Positions 63,988 to 64,000 of a stretch of DNA of 64,000 bases are shown here, piece by piece; the stretch's first letter is position 1; each line of letters opens with the position of its first letter. Made by a program: the position numbers and the translations under genes. The stretch is from Janthinobacterium saanense. Lineage in GTDB: Bacteria; Pseudomonadota; Gammaproteobacteria; Burkholderiales; Burkholderiaceae_D. The stretch lies in NCBI RefSeq assembly GCF_014200675.1, contig NZ_JACHCI010000023.1, positions 28,144 to 92,143 of the forward strand. Reading direction: 5' to 3'. The notes under the pieces were generated by a model that made no database searches, was not told where the DNA came from, and worked only from the letters and a program-made list of their open reading frames with translations.

Positions 63988-64000
63988 TTGAGGTCAAGAC

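Noticed and set aside
1..64000. CRISPR arrays, tRNA and rRNA genes
   Set aside because: No regularly spaced repeats, no cloverleaf-like segment with CCA context and no rRNA-like sequence were noticed by eye. A covariance-model scan was not possible.

Overview
The window looks like a chromosomal segment of a betaproteobacterium of the family Oxalobacteraceae, most like Janthinobacterium or a close relative. This rests on the gene order (AI-2E permease-hda-HAD phosphatase-pcnB-folK-panB; grpE-dnaK-dnaJ; pcm-rhodanese-tolC), the GC-rich codon use and the typical betaproteobacterial protein sequences. No database search was possible. No rRNA, tRNA, CRISPR array, prophage or complete insertion sequence was seen.

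Layout. 1-4770 (+) is a housekeeping run: the end of an AI-2E-family permease, hda, a SerB-like phosphatase, pcnB, folK and panB, with overlapping starts and stops. 4817-7261 holds a secreted SGNH esterase fused to a bulb-lectin domain, divergent from a DUF899 protein. 7276-15562 (-) is a putrescine uptake and breakdown cluster: puuD, a puuA-type synthetase, a spuC-type aminotransferase, potG, potH, potI and puuC. It has no periplasmic binding protein and carries a terminator where one would be expected. gabD at 17491 could finish the route to succinate. 18955-22982 has a TRIC-type channel, a class A penicillin-binding protein and an ArgP-like regulator. 22983-26660 (-) is a tauD-ABC transporter operon for an organosulfonate-like substrate. 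26767-34817 (-) carries carbonic anhydrase, dnaJ, dnaK, grpE, hemH and recN, with nadK at 34985-35947. Two sigma-32 promoters lie before grpE and dnaK, and a LexA box lies before nadK-recN.

36242-42148 holds a small hydrophilic protein, a secreted sorbosone-dehydrogenase-like propeller protein, OsmC, gloA, tolC, a rhodanese, pcm and a TetR regulator. 42346-49597 is a self-contained export system: a MacB-type permease, an ATPase and a membrane-fusion adaptor on the minus strand, divergent from an NtrC-type response regulator and its histidine kinase. A sigma-54 promoter points at the exporter operon and an inverted repeat lies upstream of it, so the two-component pair probably activates the exporter. 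49771-57267 has a DASS anion transporter, a repeat-rich lipoprotein, a YkgJ-type cysteine-cluster protein, a DeoR regulator with an MFS transporter, and recQ. 57281-63987 has an AraC regulator divergent from a DMT exporter, a porin, a secreted alpha/beta hydrolase, a LysR regulator and a dicarboxylate/amino-acid symporter. The last codons of the symporter run into a folded, intron-like sequence at the window edge.

The most interesting signals are the sigma-54-controlled exporter module, the SOS box placed so that it would also control NAD kinase, the SGNH-lectin fusion, the orphan putrescine ABC transporter, a 36-residue membrane peptide next to the grpE heat-shock promoter, and the structured element at the right edge.
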